Below, piece after piece: positions 43,174-53,980 of a stretch of DNA of 64,000 bases (positions are counted from its first letter, which is position 1; each line of letters starts with the position of its first letter). Under the pieces are notes generated by a model that saw only the letters and a list, made by a program, of their open reading frames with translations, was not told where the DNA came from and ran no database searches. The position numbers were made by a program, and so were the translations under genes. Source of the DNA: Mycolicibacterium goodii (GTDB lineage Bacteria; Actinomycetota; Actinomycetes; Mycobacteriales; Mycobacteriaceae); assembly GCF_001187505.1 (NCBI RefSeq), contig NZ_CP012150.1, positions 5,986,048 to 6,050,047 on the forward strand, in the 5' to 3' direction.

Positions 43174-44220
43174 TCAGCGGTCCAGCGGGTTGCGGCGGCC
43201 GACGATCAGCGGATCCGCCGTGGTGAGCGGGAAATCCGGCAGGGCGTCGATGTGGGTGTCGAACGTCGCCGCGAGGACCTCGCGGGAGTAGGCGCTCACC
43301 GAGGTGCGGTAGCCCACGTCGGCAGGGGTGGGTTGGTCGAAGAAGATCAGGAAATGCAGGTCGGGCGCGTCGACGACCTCGATGTGATGCGGGTAGGCCC
43401 GCGGGACGAAGTACACATCGCCGCGGTTGAGCACCCACGTGTCGAGTGTGCCGTCCGGATCCATCACCGTCATACGCGCCGAACCGCTTTGCACATAACC
43501 CATTTCGGCGGTCACGGGATGCCAGTGCGGCTCGCGCATACCGTCCTCGCGCACGCGCAGCGAGTACATGGACAGGTCTTTGAGCGCGGGCCAGAACTGG
43601 ACCCGCGCGGTGCGGGCGGACCCCACCGCCGAGATCACCGGAGGCGTCATGGCCTCCACCGCGAACTTGTGTGGATCACCGAAGTGGGCCGACGCGGGGA
43701 TCACCGGGTCGCCGCGGCGCGCGGCGAGGGCGCGGTCGGTGGTGTCGCGGCGCAGCGCGGCGAAATCGGACGCGTCGAGGTCGTAGGTGTTGCCGAGCAC
43801 CGCGTCGGTCATCGCGCCGAAAGCCGCACCGAGACCGAAGTCCTCGGGTCGTTCGTTGCGGAAGGTGATGATGAACTCGGCGGGTTCGGTGCCGATGTTC
43901 TCGATGTGGTGCAGCGATCCGGAGTCGACGTGGAACATCTCCCCCGCGCTGACGGTGAACGTGGAGAACTGGCTCCCGGTGTCGAGCACCGACACCAGCG
44001 CGCTGCCCGAGACGCAGTAGGTGAGTTCGTTGGCGTTGGCGTGCCAGTGCGGGGTGCGCATCGCGCCCGGGTTGATCACGAGGCGTTTGATGGACAGCCC
44101 GCGCAGGATCGGGAAGTTGTCGGCGGTGACGCGGCGGATCGAGCCGAGGTCGTTCTCCTCGACGATCTCACCGTCGAGCAACGAGGTGGCATGGATGCTG
44201 TTGGTCACGGAAGCGGTCAT
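43174..44220 (-). CDS. Bicupin, oxalate decarboxylase-like
   Basis: This 348-residue protein has two cupin domains. In the first, 'HWHANANELTYCVSGSALVSV' and 'HHIENIG' supply the H-x-H, Glu and His metal ligands (about residues 58-110). In the second, 'HWHPVTAEMGYVQSGSARMTV' and 'PHHIEVV' do the same (about 240-295). Oxalate decarboxylases and oxalate oxidases share this layout with Mn. There is no signal peptide, so it acts in the cytoplasm. The decisive lid-loop residues cannot be judged by eye. It is the first gene of the operon with the molybdenum hydroxylase, which suggests a role in handling a product or substrate of that enzyme. Pirin- or sugar-related bicupins are alternatives. Confidence 0.82.
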   Translation of the reverse strand: MTASVTNSIHATSLLDGEIVEENDLGSIRRVTADNFPILRGLSIKRLVINPGAMRTPHWHANANELTYCVSGSALVSVLDTGSQFSTFTVSAGEMFHVDSGSLHHIENIGTEPAEFIITFRNERPEDFGLGAAFGAMTDAVLGNTYDLDASDFAALRRDTTDRALAARRGDPVIPASAHFGDPHKFAVEAMTPPVISAVGSARTARVQFWPALKDLSMYSLRVREDGMREPHWHPVTAEMGYVQSGSARMTVMDPDGTLDTWVLNRGDVYFVPRAYPHHIEVVDAPDLHFLIFFDQPTPADVGYRTSVSAYSREVLAATFDTHIDALPDFPLTTADPLIVGRRNPLDR

Positions 44221-44334
44221 GGGCGCGGTCTCCTCTGGGTGAAATGTGTTGCCAAGAAGCCTCGCCGATCGGTTCGCTTGCGTCGTCGATGCTGACCGCC
44301 ATCTTCCCTTCCCGTTACCCCCCACCCCAGCATC

Positions 44335-46375
<2,041 letters not shown>

Positions 46376-46460
46376 CCTCTCTGCCCGGACATCCTTTGAG
46401 CTTGGCAGATCGCTCAGCGCCCGGCACTACCGTTAGCCGGAACATTCGGGCGCCGCGCAC

Positions 46461-46466
46461 TACCAT
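46461..46466 (+). promoter_or_regulatory. -10 box of leaderless histidine kinase transcript
   Basis: TACCAT fits TANNNT and is followed by exactly 6 nt before the GTG start of the kinase, which has no ribosome site. This predicts a leaderless mRNA. Confidence 0.55.
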
Positions 46467-46472
46467 CGGCCC

Positions 46473-48719
46473 GTGCTCGGAACTGCTGACGCCTCGGTCG
46501 CAGACGGCCGCCTGGGGTCATTGGTGGCGAGGCTGCTGGCGCTTGTCGTGCGCCCCAACCCACGGCCGGTGCACTGGGGAATCGTGGTGGCCGCGGCGTT
46601 CATCGTCGGCGAGATCGTGCTGATCCACCTGCTCAAGCGGGTGGCCCCGGAGAACGCGTTCGGCGCGCTCTTCCTGCTGGGTGTCCTCGTCGTCTCGGCG
46701 GGCTGGAGTATGCCGCTGGCCGTCGCGACGTCACTGGCCAGCACGTTCGCCTACCTCTATATCCATCTCGAAGGCGCCGACAGCCTCGCACCGGCGGTGT
46801 TCGTGTTCCTGCCGATGGCGCTGCTGGCGAACCTGCTCGCCGGGCAGGCGAGGTCGCAGACCCAGGAATCCGAGCAGCGACGCCGTGAGGCGGACCTCTC
46901 GGCCGAACTCGCCCGGCTCATGCTCGGCGCCGGGGATCTGTCACATGCCCTCGACCGCGCCGGGCAGCGGATGGCCCGGGTGCTCGACGTCCCCGAGGTG
47001 ACATTGACCCCCGGGAGCGTCGAACCCGACGACGAGCACTATGCGATCCCGTTGCACAGCGGCGACGAGCGCATCGGCACGCTGTTGGTGCCCGCGCATC
47101 TCCCCCTCAACACCCTGCGGCGGTGGCAGCGCATGGTTCCGGCGCTGGAGGCCCTGCTGACCGCGGCGATGGACCGCGAAAAGATCACCGCCGAACTCGA
47201 GGCCAGCCGCAAGGAGCTCGAGCGGTTCTTCGACGTGGCCTCGGAGTTGCTCTTCATCAGCGACCAGCACACGCTGACCCGGATCAACCCGACATTCACC
47301 CGCACGCTCGGCTTCACCGACGCCGAACTCACCGAACGGCCGTTCATCGATCTGGTGCATCCCGACGACCGGGCGGACACCCTGCGCACCCTCGACGTGC
47401 TGCGTGCCGATCACCGGGACGCGCAGTTCGAGAACCGGTGTGTGTGCAAGGGCGGCGAGACGCGTTGGTTCCAGTGGAACGTCGTCTCCGATCACGGCCT
47501 GTGGTTCGGCGCCGGACGCGACGTCACGCAGCGGCGACTCGAACAGGACCGGCTCCGCGAGGCGCAGCGGCAGATCGAGGCGAGCCACAAAGAGGTCAGC
47601 GCGTTGGCCACGCAACAAACCGCGTTGCGGCGCGTGGCGACGCAGGTGGCGCGCGGCGCGAAACCCGACGATGTGTATCCGTTGGCGGTCGGTGAGTTGT
47701 CGGTCGGTCTCGGTGTGAGTCACGCGACGCTGCTGCGCTACGAATCCGAGTCGACTGCCGTGGTGGTCGCGGCCCTGGACATCGAGTCGGCGCAGCGGTT
47801 GCAGGTCGGCAACAGATTGCAACTCGAAGGCGACAGCCTGGCGACCCGCATACTGCGCACCGGCCTGCCTGCACGGATCGACTCCTACGACGGCCTCGAC
47901 AGCGAAATCGCCGTGCGGCTACGTGGATTCGGCGTCCGGGCGGGTGTCGGTGCGCCGGTCATCGTGGACGGGCGGACGTGGGGCGCGCTGATCGCCGGTA
48001 CCTCCCGGGACGCCCCGCTCCCGCCGGGTACCGAGGAACGCATCGGTGATTTCGCGGATCTGGTGTCGACGGCGATCTTCAACGCGGAGTCGCGTGCCGA
48101 GATCACCGCGTCGCGGGCGCGTATCGTCGCTGCGGCCGATCAGGCGCGGCGCCGCTTCGAACGCGACCTGCACGACGGAGCACAGCAGCGGATCGTGTCG
48201 TTGGGACTGGAACTGCGCGCGGTCCAGGCGTCGGCGCCTCCGGAGAACTCCGAACTGCAGGACCAGATGTCGCATGTGGTCGACGGCCTGGCCGGGTTGT
48301 ACGCCGATCTGCAGGAACTGTCGCGCGGCATCCACCCGGCGATCCTGTCCAAGGGTGGGCTCGGTCCCGCGCTGCGGACCCTGGCGCGACGCTCGACGGT
48401 GCCCGTGGTCCTCGACGTCGACGTCGGTCACCGGCTGCCCGAATCCGTCGAGGTGGCAGCGTATTACGTTGTCGCAGAGGCATTGACCAACGCGGCCAAA
48501 CACGCCTCGGCATCCGAGGTCAGCGTCCGCGCCGCCGCCGACGACGACGAACTCGCGGTGTCGGTCTCCGACGACGGCATCGGCGGAGCGGTCTCCGGCG
48601 GTGGTTCGGGGTTGATCGGCCTCAAGGACCGGGTCGAGGCGCTCTCCGGCCGCCTGCAGGTCAGCAGCCCACCCGGTGCGGGTACCACACTGTCGGTGCG
48701 GATTCCGCTGGCCTGTTAA
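46473..48719 (+). CDS. Membrane histidine kinase with PAS and GAF domains (HisKA_3)
   Basis: This 748-residue sensor kinase has three parts. Residues about 28-130 hold four short hydrophobic spans (DUF4118-like membrane module). A PAS domain follows at about 250-360 ('FDVASELLFISDQHTLTRINPTFTRTLGFTDAELTERPFIDLVHPDD'). A GAF domain follows at about 385-540 ('VGELSVGLGVSHATLLRYESEST...RAGVGAPVIVDGRTWGALIAGTS'). The catalytic end is NarL/DevS-type: the phospho-His in 'FERDLHDGAQQRIVSLGLEL' near residue 567 and ATPase motifs 'EALTNAAKHASASEV' and 'VSDDGIGG'. GTG start, apparently leaderless. It is divergent from the REC-only protein; HisKA_3 kinases normally pair with NarL-type regulators, so that pairing is unusual. 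Confidence 0.93.
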   Translation: MLGTADASVADGRLGSLVARLLALVVRPNPRPVHWGIVVAAAFIVGEIVLIHLLKRVAPENAFGALFLLGVLVVSAGWSMPLAVATSLASTFAYLYIHLEGADSLAPAVFVFLPMALLANLLAGQARSQTQESEQRRREADLSAELARLMLGAGDLSHALDRAGQRMARVLDVPEVTLTPGSVEPDDEHYAIPLHSGDERIGTLLVPAHLPLNTLRRWQRMVPALEALLTAAMDREKITAELEASRKELERFFDVASELLFISDQHTLTRINPTFTRTLGFTDAELTERPFIDLVHPDDRADTLRTLDVLRADHRDAQFENRCVCKGGETRWFQWNVVSDHGLWFGAGRDVTQRRLEQDRLREAQRQIEASHKEVSALATQQTALRRVATQVARGAKPDDVYPLAVGELSVGLGVSHATLLRYESESTAVVVAALDIESAQRLQVGNRLQLEGDSLATRILRTGLPARIDSYDGLDSEIAVRLRGFGVRAGVGAPVIVDGRTWGALIAGTSRDAPLPPGTEERIGDFADLVSTAIFNAESRAEITASRARIVAAADQARRRFERDLHDGAQQRIVSLGLELRAVQASAPPENSELQDQMSHVVDGLAGLYADLQELSRGIHPAILSKGGLGPALRTLARRSTVPVVLDVDVGHRLPESVEVAAYYVVAEALTNAAKHASASEVSVRAAADDDELAVSVSDDGIGGAVSGGGSGLIGLKDRVEALSGRLQVSSPPGAGTTLSVRIPLAC

Positions 48720-49759
48720 CGCCTCGCGCGGTACTGCGCGACGATCGGCTCGAGTTCGTCCGGTGTCGCGCCGTGCATGATCACCGCGTCGGCGCCATGG
48801 TCGAATTCGTCGCGGATCCTGGCGACGCACTGCTGCGGCGATCCGGTGGCCGACGGTTCGAGCCACTCGTCGGGGATCAGCGTCGCGATGTGTTCGATCT
48901 GCTCGCGGGTGGCCTTGTGGTCGATGCCGCCCGGAATCGATTGCACCACCTTGTCGTCGCGGAAACGTTGCAGCACAGCGGGATCCCAGCCGTTGGTGTT
49001 GACCAGCAGATCGCCGTAGCCCTGCAGATAGGTCGCGAGCCGCGCGACGGTCTTTTTCAGACGCAATTCTTCGGGCAGGTGGTCGCCCACCGTGGCCATA
49101 CACGACCACACGCGCACACTGTCGGGATCGCGACCCGCCCGCTCGGCGGCCTCCTTGACGGTCCTGACGGCACGCTGCAGCGTCTCGGGCGTGAAATAGG
49201 TGTGCAGGATGACGTCGTCGAATGCCCGGCCACCGAGCGCGAGGGTCTGCGGACCGAACGCGACGATCGCCAGCCGGATGTCCTCCCGGAAATCCGGATC
49301 GAGAACCAGGACCTGGTATCTGCCGATCGGCCCGTCGTGGTCGACGATCACCTCACCGTGCCACAGCCTGCGCATGACCTGCGCGAAATCCTCCATCTGG
49401 GCGGTGGTCACCGACGGGATCCCGAACGCGCCGTACATCGCGGCGACGCCACGGCCGATGCCGAGCGTGAACCGGCCGCCCGACAGCCGGTGCATGGTGG
49501 TCGCCCACGATCCGGTGATCAGCGGGTGCCGGGTGTTGTGATTGGTTGCGGCGGTGGCGATCTGCATGCGGGTGGTCACCGCGCAGGCGGCGCCGACGAG
49601 CGACGACGCTTCCTTGACATTCCACCGCTCGGAGATGAACGCGGTGCCGAAGCCGAGTTCCTCGCCGCGGCGTGCCTCGTCCATCAGCGTGGCCGGGCCC
49701 TCCCCGCCCGCACCGGCCAGCAGGTAGTAGCCCAGTTCGTCGAGGGTGTGATGGGTCAT
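48716..49759 (-). CDS. F420-dependent LLM-class oxidoreductase (TIGR03857-like)
   Basis: This 347-residue luciferase-like oxidoreductase has 'LGYYLLAGAGGEGPATLMDEARRGEELGFGTAFISERWNVKEAS' at the start. The core block is 'IATAATNHNTRHPLITGSWATTMHRLSGGRFTLGIGRGVAAMYGAFGIPSVTTAQMEDFAQVMRRLWHGE'. The start and core recall the mycobacterial family described as F420-dependent, MSMEG_2249 type; this is recollection. Substrate unknown. The ATG at 49759 is the family start; the open frame upstream is a shadow of the next gene. Its stop overlaps that of the histidine kinase by 3 bp. Confidence 0.87.
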   Translation of the reverse strand: MTHHTLDELGYYLLAGAGGEGPATLMDEARRGEELGFGTAFISERWNVKEASSLVGAACAVTTRMQIATAATNHNTRHPLITGSWATTMHRLSGGRFTLGIGRGVAAMYGAFGIPSVTTAQMEDFAQVMRRLWHGEVIVDHDGPIGRYQVLVLDPDFREDIRLAIVAFGPQTLALGGRAFDDVILHTYFTPETLQRAVRTVKEAAERAGRDPDSVRVWSCMATVGDHLPEELRLKKTVARLATYLQGYGDLLVNTNGWDPAVLQRFRDDKVVQSIPGGIDHKATREQIEHIATLIPDEWLEPSATGSPQQCVARIRDEFDHGADAVIMHGATPDELEPIVAQYRARR

Positions 49760-49900
49760 GCCCGAACTCCTTGTTTGATAACCACAACCGTGACCGTATC
49801 GGGCATCCGGTCGGCCCGAGGCACCGTCGGCAACCGGAGGCCCCACCGAGATCGGGACGAGGTCTGGCCGGGATGCAGCTGCCGCTGCTAGGTTCGCGCT

Positions 49901-50554
49901 GTGGAATTGTTCCGCAGTTGTTGGGCCGCGCTGCGTGAGGCTGTCGCCGGCCTCGACGATGCACAGTTCGGCGAGCCGTCCGGTTGCACCGGATGGCTCA
50001 TCCGCGATCTGGTGTGCCACCTCGTCATCGACTCCCAGGACGTGCTCATCACGCTCGCCACGCCCGCGGACTCCCCGGTGACCCGCGACGCGGCGACCTA
50101 CTGGGAGGTCGTCGAGGCGCTTCCCGATGACGACCCGCTCGACGCGCTGACCATGCGTCTCGCGGCCGCGTACGGCGACCCGTCGCTGCTGAAGTTCCAC
50201 CTCGATGACGTCGGCTCGGCAGCGGGCAGGGCCGCCGGGCTCGCCGACCCTGACGCACGGGTCAGCACTCGCGGCCAGGTTCTGACCGTCCGCGACTATC
50301 TCGACGCCTACGTGCTGGAATGGACGTTGCACCATCTCGATTTGATCGCCCACCTCCCGCACGCAGCGCCGCCACCGGCAGCAGGCCCGGCGTTCTCCCG
50401 AAAGCTGTTCGAGACCATCACGGGCGCAGCACTTCCCGCCTCATGGGCGGACATCGACGTGCTCCTCGTCGGCACCGGACGCAGACCGCCGACACCCGCC
50501 GAACAGGCCGACCTGGCGGCGGTGGGTGCGCGGGTTCCGGTGATCCTCAGCTGA
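49901..50554 (+). CDS. Maleylpyruvate isomerase (MDMPI) N-terminal family protein
   Basis: This 217-residue protein of the DinB-like four-helix fold has 'SCWAALREAVAGLDDAQFGEPSGCTGWLIRDLVCHLVIDSQDVL' at residues 6-49. The 'W-x-x-R-D-x-x-x-H-L' pattern is the start of mycothiol-dependent maleylpyruvate isomerase-like proteins. A later 'YVLEWTLHHLDLIAHLP' provides further His residues for metal binding. Such proteins are often mycothiol-S-transferases in actinobacteria. GTG start. It ends 13 bp before the convergent SnoaL-like gene. Confidence 0.85.
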   Translation: MELFRSCWAALREAVAGLDDAQFGEPSGCTGWLIRDLVCHLVIDSQDVLITLATPADSPVTRDAATYWEVVEALPDDDPLDALTMRLAAAYGDPSLLKFHLDDVGSAAGRAAGLADPDARVSTRGQVLTVRDYLDAYVLEWTLHHLDLIAHLPHAAPPPAAGPAFSRKLFETITGAALPASWADIDVLLVGTGRRPPTPAEQADLAAVGARVPVILS

Positions 50555-50567
50555 TTTCGGTCACGCC

Positions 50568-51002
50568 CTAGGCGGCCGTGAACTTCAGCAGCGTGCGGGT
50601 GAGGTGCAGGCTGGTGATCACCCATGTCCCGTCGCGCTTTTCGTAGGTCTCGTGGTAGTGACCCGCACCGTGCAGCTCGCTGCCGTCGGGAAAGAAGAGC
50701 ATGTCCTCCATGGCCCAGATGCCCGAGGCCGCGGTGTCGGAGGCGAAGTCGATCTCCGGGGTGTGGCAGTGATGCACGGTCGCCGCATGCTCGACCCCGC
50801 CCCACACCACGGGAAGGAACTCGTCGAAGCCGTGCAGCGGCGGTGCGGTCTGCGGATCGGCACCGCCCGTCGACACCGCCATGTCCAGGGTGACCACGAC
50901 GTCCTGGGCGAACAGCGTGCGCCACGCCTCGATGTCCTTGGTGTCCAACAGCCGGCAGTACCGCGCCTTGAGCCGCTTGATGGCTTCGAGGTCGTCCGAC
51001 AT
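50568..51002 (-). CDS. SnoaL-like (NTF2-fold) protein
   Basis: This 144-residue protein matches the SnoaL_4/NTF2-like family: 'EAIKRLKARYCRLLDTKDIEAWRTLFAQDVVVTLDMAV' at residues 5-43, 'HHCHTPEIDF' and 'AMEDMLFFPDGSELHGAGHYHETYEKRDGTWVITSLHLTRTLLKF'. The fold is used by dehydratases, isomerases and hydrolases acting on steroids, polyketides or aromatics. Residue D/H pairs that would form an active site are present (D-x-H pattern), but the activity cannot be fixed. ATG at 51002; a long purine-rich region precedes it. It is divergent from the phosphonoacetate hydrolase gene. Confidence 0.85.
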   Translation of the reverse strand: MSDDLEAIKRLKARYCRLLDTKDIEAWRTLFAQDVVVTLDMAVSTGGADPQTAPPLHGFDEFLPVVWGGVEHAATVHHCHTPEIDFASDTAASGIWAMEDMLFFPDGSELHGAGHYHETYEKRDGTWVITSLHLTRTLLKFTAA

Positions 51003-51108
51003 GGCCCTCCTCTGGTCGCTACCGAAATGTATACCGTACGGCCTTCGTCTGTCCGCGCGTCGGCGCACCGAACAGGTAGGGCTACTCGCGCCCGACCTAT
51101 AGGCGCTG

Positions 51109-51125
51109 CTGATTCCCGCGATCAG
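51109..51125 (+). promoter_or_regulatory. Possible LysR-type dyad upstream of phnA-like gene
   Basis: CTGAT-TCCCGCG-ATCAG is a 5-bp dyad with a T-N13-A core, 81 nt before the phosphonoacetate hydrolase ATG. It resembles LysR-type sites (T-N11-A) only loosely. The 203-bp gap also holds CCGTACGG (51033-51040), nearer the SnoaL gene. Confidence 0.35.
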
Positions 51126-51205
51126 TATTTACGGGGTTCTGCGGTGAAGGCGTCGCCGCACACGATGGCGGTGCGACATACGCCCCTACCGATCCAGGAG
51201 CCCCA

Positions 51206-52573
51206 ATGAAACCCTCCGACTTCACCGTCAACGGACGAACCTACGTTCTGCACGATCGGCCCGTCGTCGTCATCTGCATCGACGGCAGCGAACCCGATTA
51301 CCACCTGGAGGCGATGAAGGCCGGGCGGATGCCGTGGCTGAGCAGCATGCTGAACGGAGAATCGGGAAGCTCGTGGGCTGCGCACTGCGCGATGCCGGCG
51401 CTCACCAATCCGAACAACCTCTCGATCGCGACGGGTCACCCACCGGCCGTTCACGGGATCTGCGGCAATTACATCTTCGACCCACAGACCGGTGAAGAGG
51501 TGCTCATGAACGACAAGAAATATCTGCGCGCGCCGACGATCTTCGCCGCGGCCAACGACGCGGGCCTCGACGTCGTGGTCGTGACGGCCAAGGACAAGCT
51601 GCGGCGCCTGTTGGGCGCCGGACTGGTGGAGGACGGACCGACCGGCGACGGCGGCGAATTCGTCGCACCGGCACGGACGGGGATCTGCTTCTCGGCGGAG
51701 AAGGCCGACTCGGCAACGGTGGAGCACAACGGGATCGGCGATGTTCTCGACCTCGTCGGCATGCCGCTGCCGAGCGTGTACTCCGCCGAGCTCAGCGAGT
51801 TCACCTTGGCCGCCGGTGTCGCCATCCTGCAGTCACGCGGCGCGGACCTGATGTACCTGTCGCTCACGGATTACATCCAGCACAAGAACGCACCCGGCTC
51901 TGAAGTCGCCAACGACTTCTACGCGATGATCGACAGGTACGCCTCCATGCTCGACGAACTCGGCGCGGTCGTGGTGCTGACCGCGGACCACGGGATGAGC
52001 GCCAAGACCGACGAACGCGGCGACGCTCAAGTCATCTACGTCGAGGACGAGGTCCGCCGCCTCCTGGGCCGACCGACCGCCGCCGACGACGGTATCCGTG
52101 TGATCCTGCCGATCACCGATCCCTACACCGTGCATCACGGCGCACTCGGATCCTTCGCCAGCATATATTTGCCGCCCGAAGCTCCGGTCTCCGATGTCGT
52201 GACAGGTCTACGCGCCCTCGACGGCGTCGATCAGGTCCTCGAACGTCACGAGGCCGCGGTCCTCTACCGCCTGCCCGCGGACCGCATCGGGGACATCGTC
52301 GTGCTGTCGGCGGCCGGGACCGCGGTCGGGCGCTACGCCGAATGGCACGATCTCAGTGGCCTCGACGCACCGCTGCGCTCACACGGGGCGTTGGGAGAGT
52401 TGCAGATTCCGTTCATCGTGAACCGTCCACTGCCCCAGCTTCAACCGCTCGACGAGCCTTTCGGCGAAACCGCCTACGTGCACAACTACGACGCGTTCTG
52501 GGTTGCGACGACACTCGTCGCCGACGTGGCCAGACACGGCCATGACCACGCACCGGCCGCACGCGTGTCCTGA
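51206..52573 (+). CDS. phnA: Phosphonoacetate hydrolase
   Basis: This 455-residue enzyme of the alkaline phosphatase superfamily cleaves phosphonoacetate to acetate and phosphate. Zinc-ligand and nucleophile motifs are visible: D26 in V-V-I-C-I-D-G-S, nucleophile T67 in P-A-L-T-N-P-N-N, the Asp/His of 'SLTDYIQHKNAPG' near 222-226, 'TADHGMSAKTDERGDAQVIYVEDEV' near 259-283 and 'TVHHGALGSFASIYL' near 308. The T-N-P-N-N nucleophile loop is characteristic of phosphonoacetate hydrolases as opposed to phosphomonoesterases. The next two genes encode a GlpT-like carrier and a LysR regulator, as in the Pseudomonas phnABR arrangement. ATG after AGGAG. Cytoplasmic; no signal peptide. Confidence 0.9.
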   Translation: MKPSDFTVNGRTYVLHDRPVVVICIDGSEPDYHLEAMKAGRMPWLSSMLNGESGSSWAAHCAMPALTNPNNLSIATGHPPAVHGICGNYIFDPQTGEEVLMNDKKYLRAPTIFAAANDAGLDVVVVTAKDKLRRLLGAGLVEDGPTGDGGEFVAPARTGICFSAEKADSATVEHNGIGDVLDLVGMPLPSVYSAELSEFTLAAGVAILQSRGADLMYLSLTDYIQHKNAPGSEVANDFYAMIDRYASMLDELGAVVVLTADHGMSAKTDERGDAQVIYVEDEVRRLLGRPTAADDGIRVILPITDPYTVHHGALGSFASIYLPPEAPVSDVVTGLRALDGVDQVLERHEAAVLYRLPADRIGDIVVLSAAGTAVGRYAEWHDLSGLDAPLRSHGALGELQIPFIVNRPLPQLQPLDEPFGETAYVHNYDAFWVATTLVADVARHGHDHAPAARVS

Positions 52574-52584
52574 AGGTCACCGAG

Positions 52585-53907
52585 ATGTCCAACGCGCAAC
52601 GAGGCGCAGCGTCAGGCCTTTTCCTCACCGAGTCGGCAACCCTGCGAGAAGTCACCGAACGGGAATTCACCAGGTACAAGTGGCGCATGCTTCTCGCGAC
52701 CATGTTCTGCTATCTGTTCTTCTACACCGGCAGGCAGACGTTCGGGTTCGCAATACCCGGCATCCAGGAAGAACTCGGCCTCAGCAAGTCCACCCTCGGC
52801 GCCATCAGCGGCGCGATGCTGTGGTGCTACGCGGTCGGCCAGATCGTCAACGGCAACCTCGCCGACAAGTTCGGCGGCCGCCGCGTCATGGCGCTTGGTG
52901 CTTTGTTGTCCACCGCGCTCAACTGGTTCACGAGTTTCTCGGTGGGCCCGAAGTCCCTCGGCGCACTTTGGGGCGCAAACGGTTTCGTCCAGGCGATGGG
53001 CTTCCCGTCCGGCGGCAAGGTCATCTCCGGTTGGTGGAGTACGCACGAGCGCGGAAAGAGCTTCGGTTTCTACAACTTCGCGGCCGGTCTGGCATCGGTG
53101 CTCGCGTTCGTGACGTCGACGCTGGTCGTCGAGGTCTTCGACCTCGACTGGCGATGGATCTTCCGTGTTCCGGTGTTGTTGATGCTCGTCGGCGGCTCGG
53201 TGTTCTTCATCGTCGCGCGCGACGACCCCCGGCAGGCGAAGATCACACCGCCGCGGTCATGGCAGGCCGACCGTGAGCACCCCGACCAAGTCGCCGGCAC
53301 AACCAATGGAAAGTCCCTCGGGCGCTACCGACTGATGCTCAGAAACCCCAAGGTCTGGTTGACGGGGTCGGCGGTGGGATTCAACAATGCCGCCCGGTAT
53401 GGTCTGCTGATCTGGGTGCCGGTATACCTGCTCGGAAGTGACTGGAAATCAGACGGTTCGGGGATCAGCCCGATCTGGGTCTCGGTTGCCCTTCCCGTCG
53501 GTATGGCTCTCGGAGCGCTGGTCAACGGCCAAATGTCGGATCGGCTCTTCAGGTCCCGCCGGGATTATCCGATCGCGCTGTTCATGGCCCTTGCCGCGGT
53601 GACCGCGCTGGCGATGTACGCCCTGGCGTTGCCGTTGATCCCGGAGATGTGTCTGATGTTTCTGCTCGGGTTCTTCGTGTACGGGCCGCACTCCACGTTC
53701 TGGGCATTGAGCACCGATATCGCCGGTAAGACGATGGCGGGTACGGCCATCGGGGTGGTGAACTTCTTCGGGTACATCTTCAGCGGTGTCGCCGAACCGC
53801 TGATCGGCCACATGATGGACCGAACCGGGAACACCGCGTTGATCTTCCCGGTGGTGACCGGATGTTGCCTGTGCAGTTGCCTTTTCGCCTTGACGGTCCG
53901 TCGCTGA
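52585..53907 (+). CDS. MFS organophosphate/phosphonate-type transporter (GlpT-like)
   Basis: This 440-residue 12-helix carrier is of the organophosphate:phosphate antiporter (OPA) family. The N-terminal 'RYKWRMLLATMFCYLFFYTGRQTFGFAIPGIQEELGLSKSTLGAISGAMLWCYAVGQIVNGNLADKFGGRRVMALG' has the GlpT/UhpC pattern, including the Y-x-G-R-x-x-F helix 1 motif with the substrate-phosphate Arg. A second conserved Arg appears in helix 7 ('NNAARYGLLIWVPVYLL'). It starts 11 nt after the phosphonoacetate hydrolase stop, so it is cotranscribed and probably imports phosphonoacetate. P. fluorescens phnB is also GlpT-like (recollection). Confidence 0.88.
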   Translation: MSNAQRGAASGLFLTESATLREVTEREFTRYKWRMLLATMFCYLFFYTGRQTFGFAIPGIQEELGLSKSTLGAISGAMLWCYAVGQIVNGNLADKFGGRRVMALGALLSTALNWFTSFSVGPKSLGALWGANGFVQAMGFPSGGKVISGWWSTHERGKSFGFYNFAAGLASVLAFVTSTLVVEVFDLDWRWIFRVPVLLMLVGGSVFFIVARDDPRQAKITPPRSWQADREHPDQVAGTTNGKSLGRYRLMLRNPKVWLTGSAVGFNNAARYGLLIWVPVYLLGSDWKSDGSGISPIWVSVALPVGMALGALVNGQMSDRLFRSRRDYPIALFMALAAVTALAMYALALPLIPEMCLMFLLGFFVYGPHSTFWALSTDIAGKTMAGTAIGVVNFFGYIFSGVAEPLIGHMMDRTGNTALIFPVVTGCCLCSCLFALTVRR

Positions 53908-53980
53908 CCACCGTCGTGGCACACTGGCGGGGCGGGCGGTGACGTCCGACGGCACAACAGACCGGCAGAAAAGACACAGC

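Noticed and set aside
41761..44295. 844-residue open frame antisense to the Mo subunit and bicupin
   Set aside because: No motif and biased composition; both genes on the other strand have intact catalytic residues.
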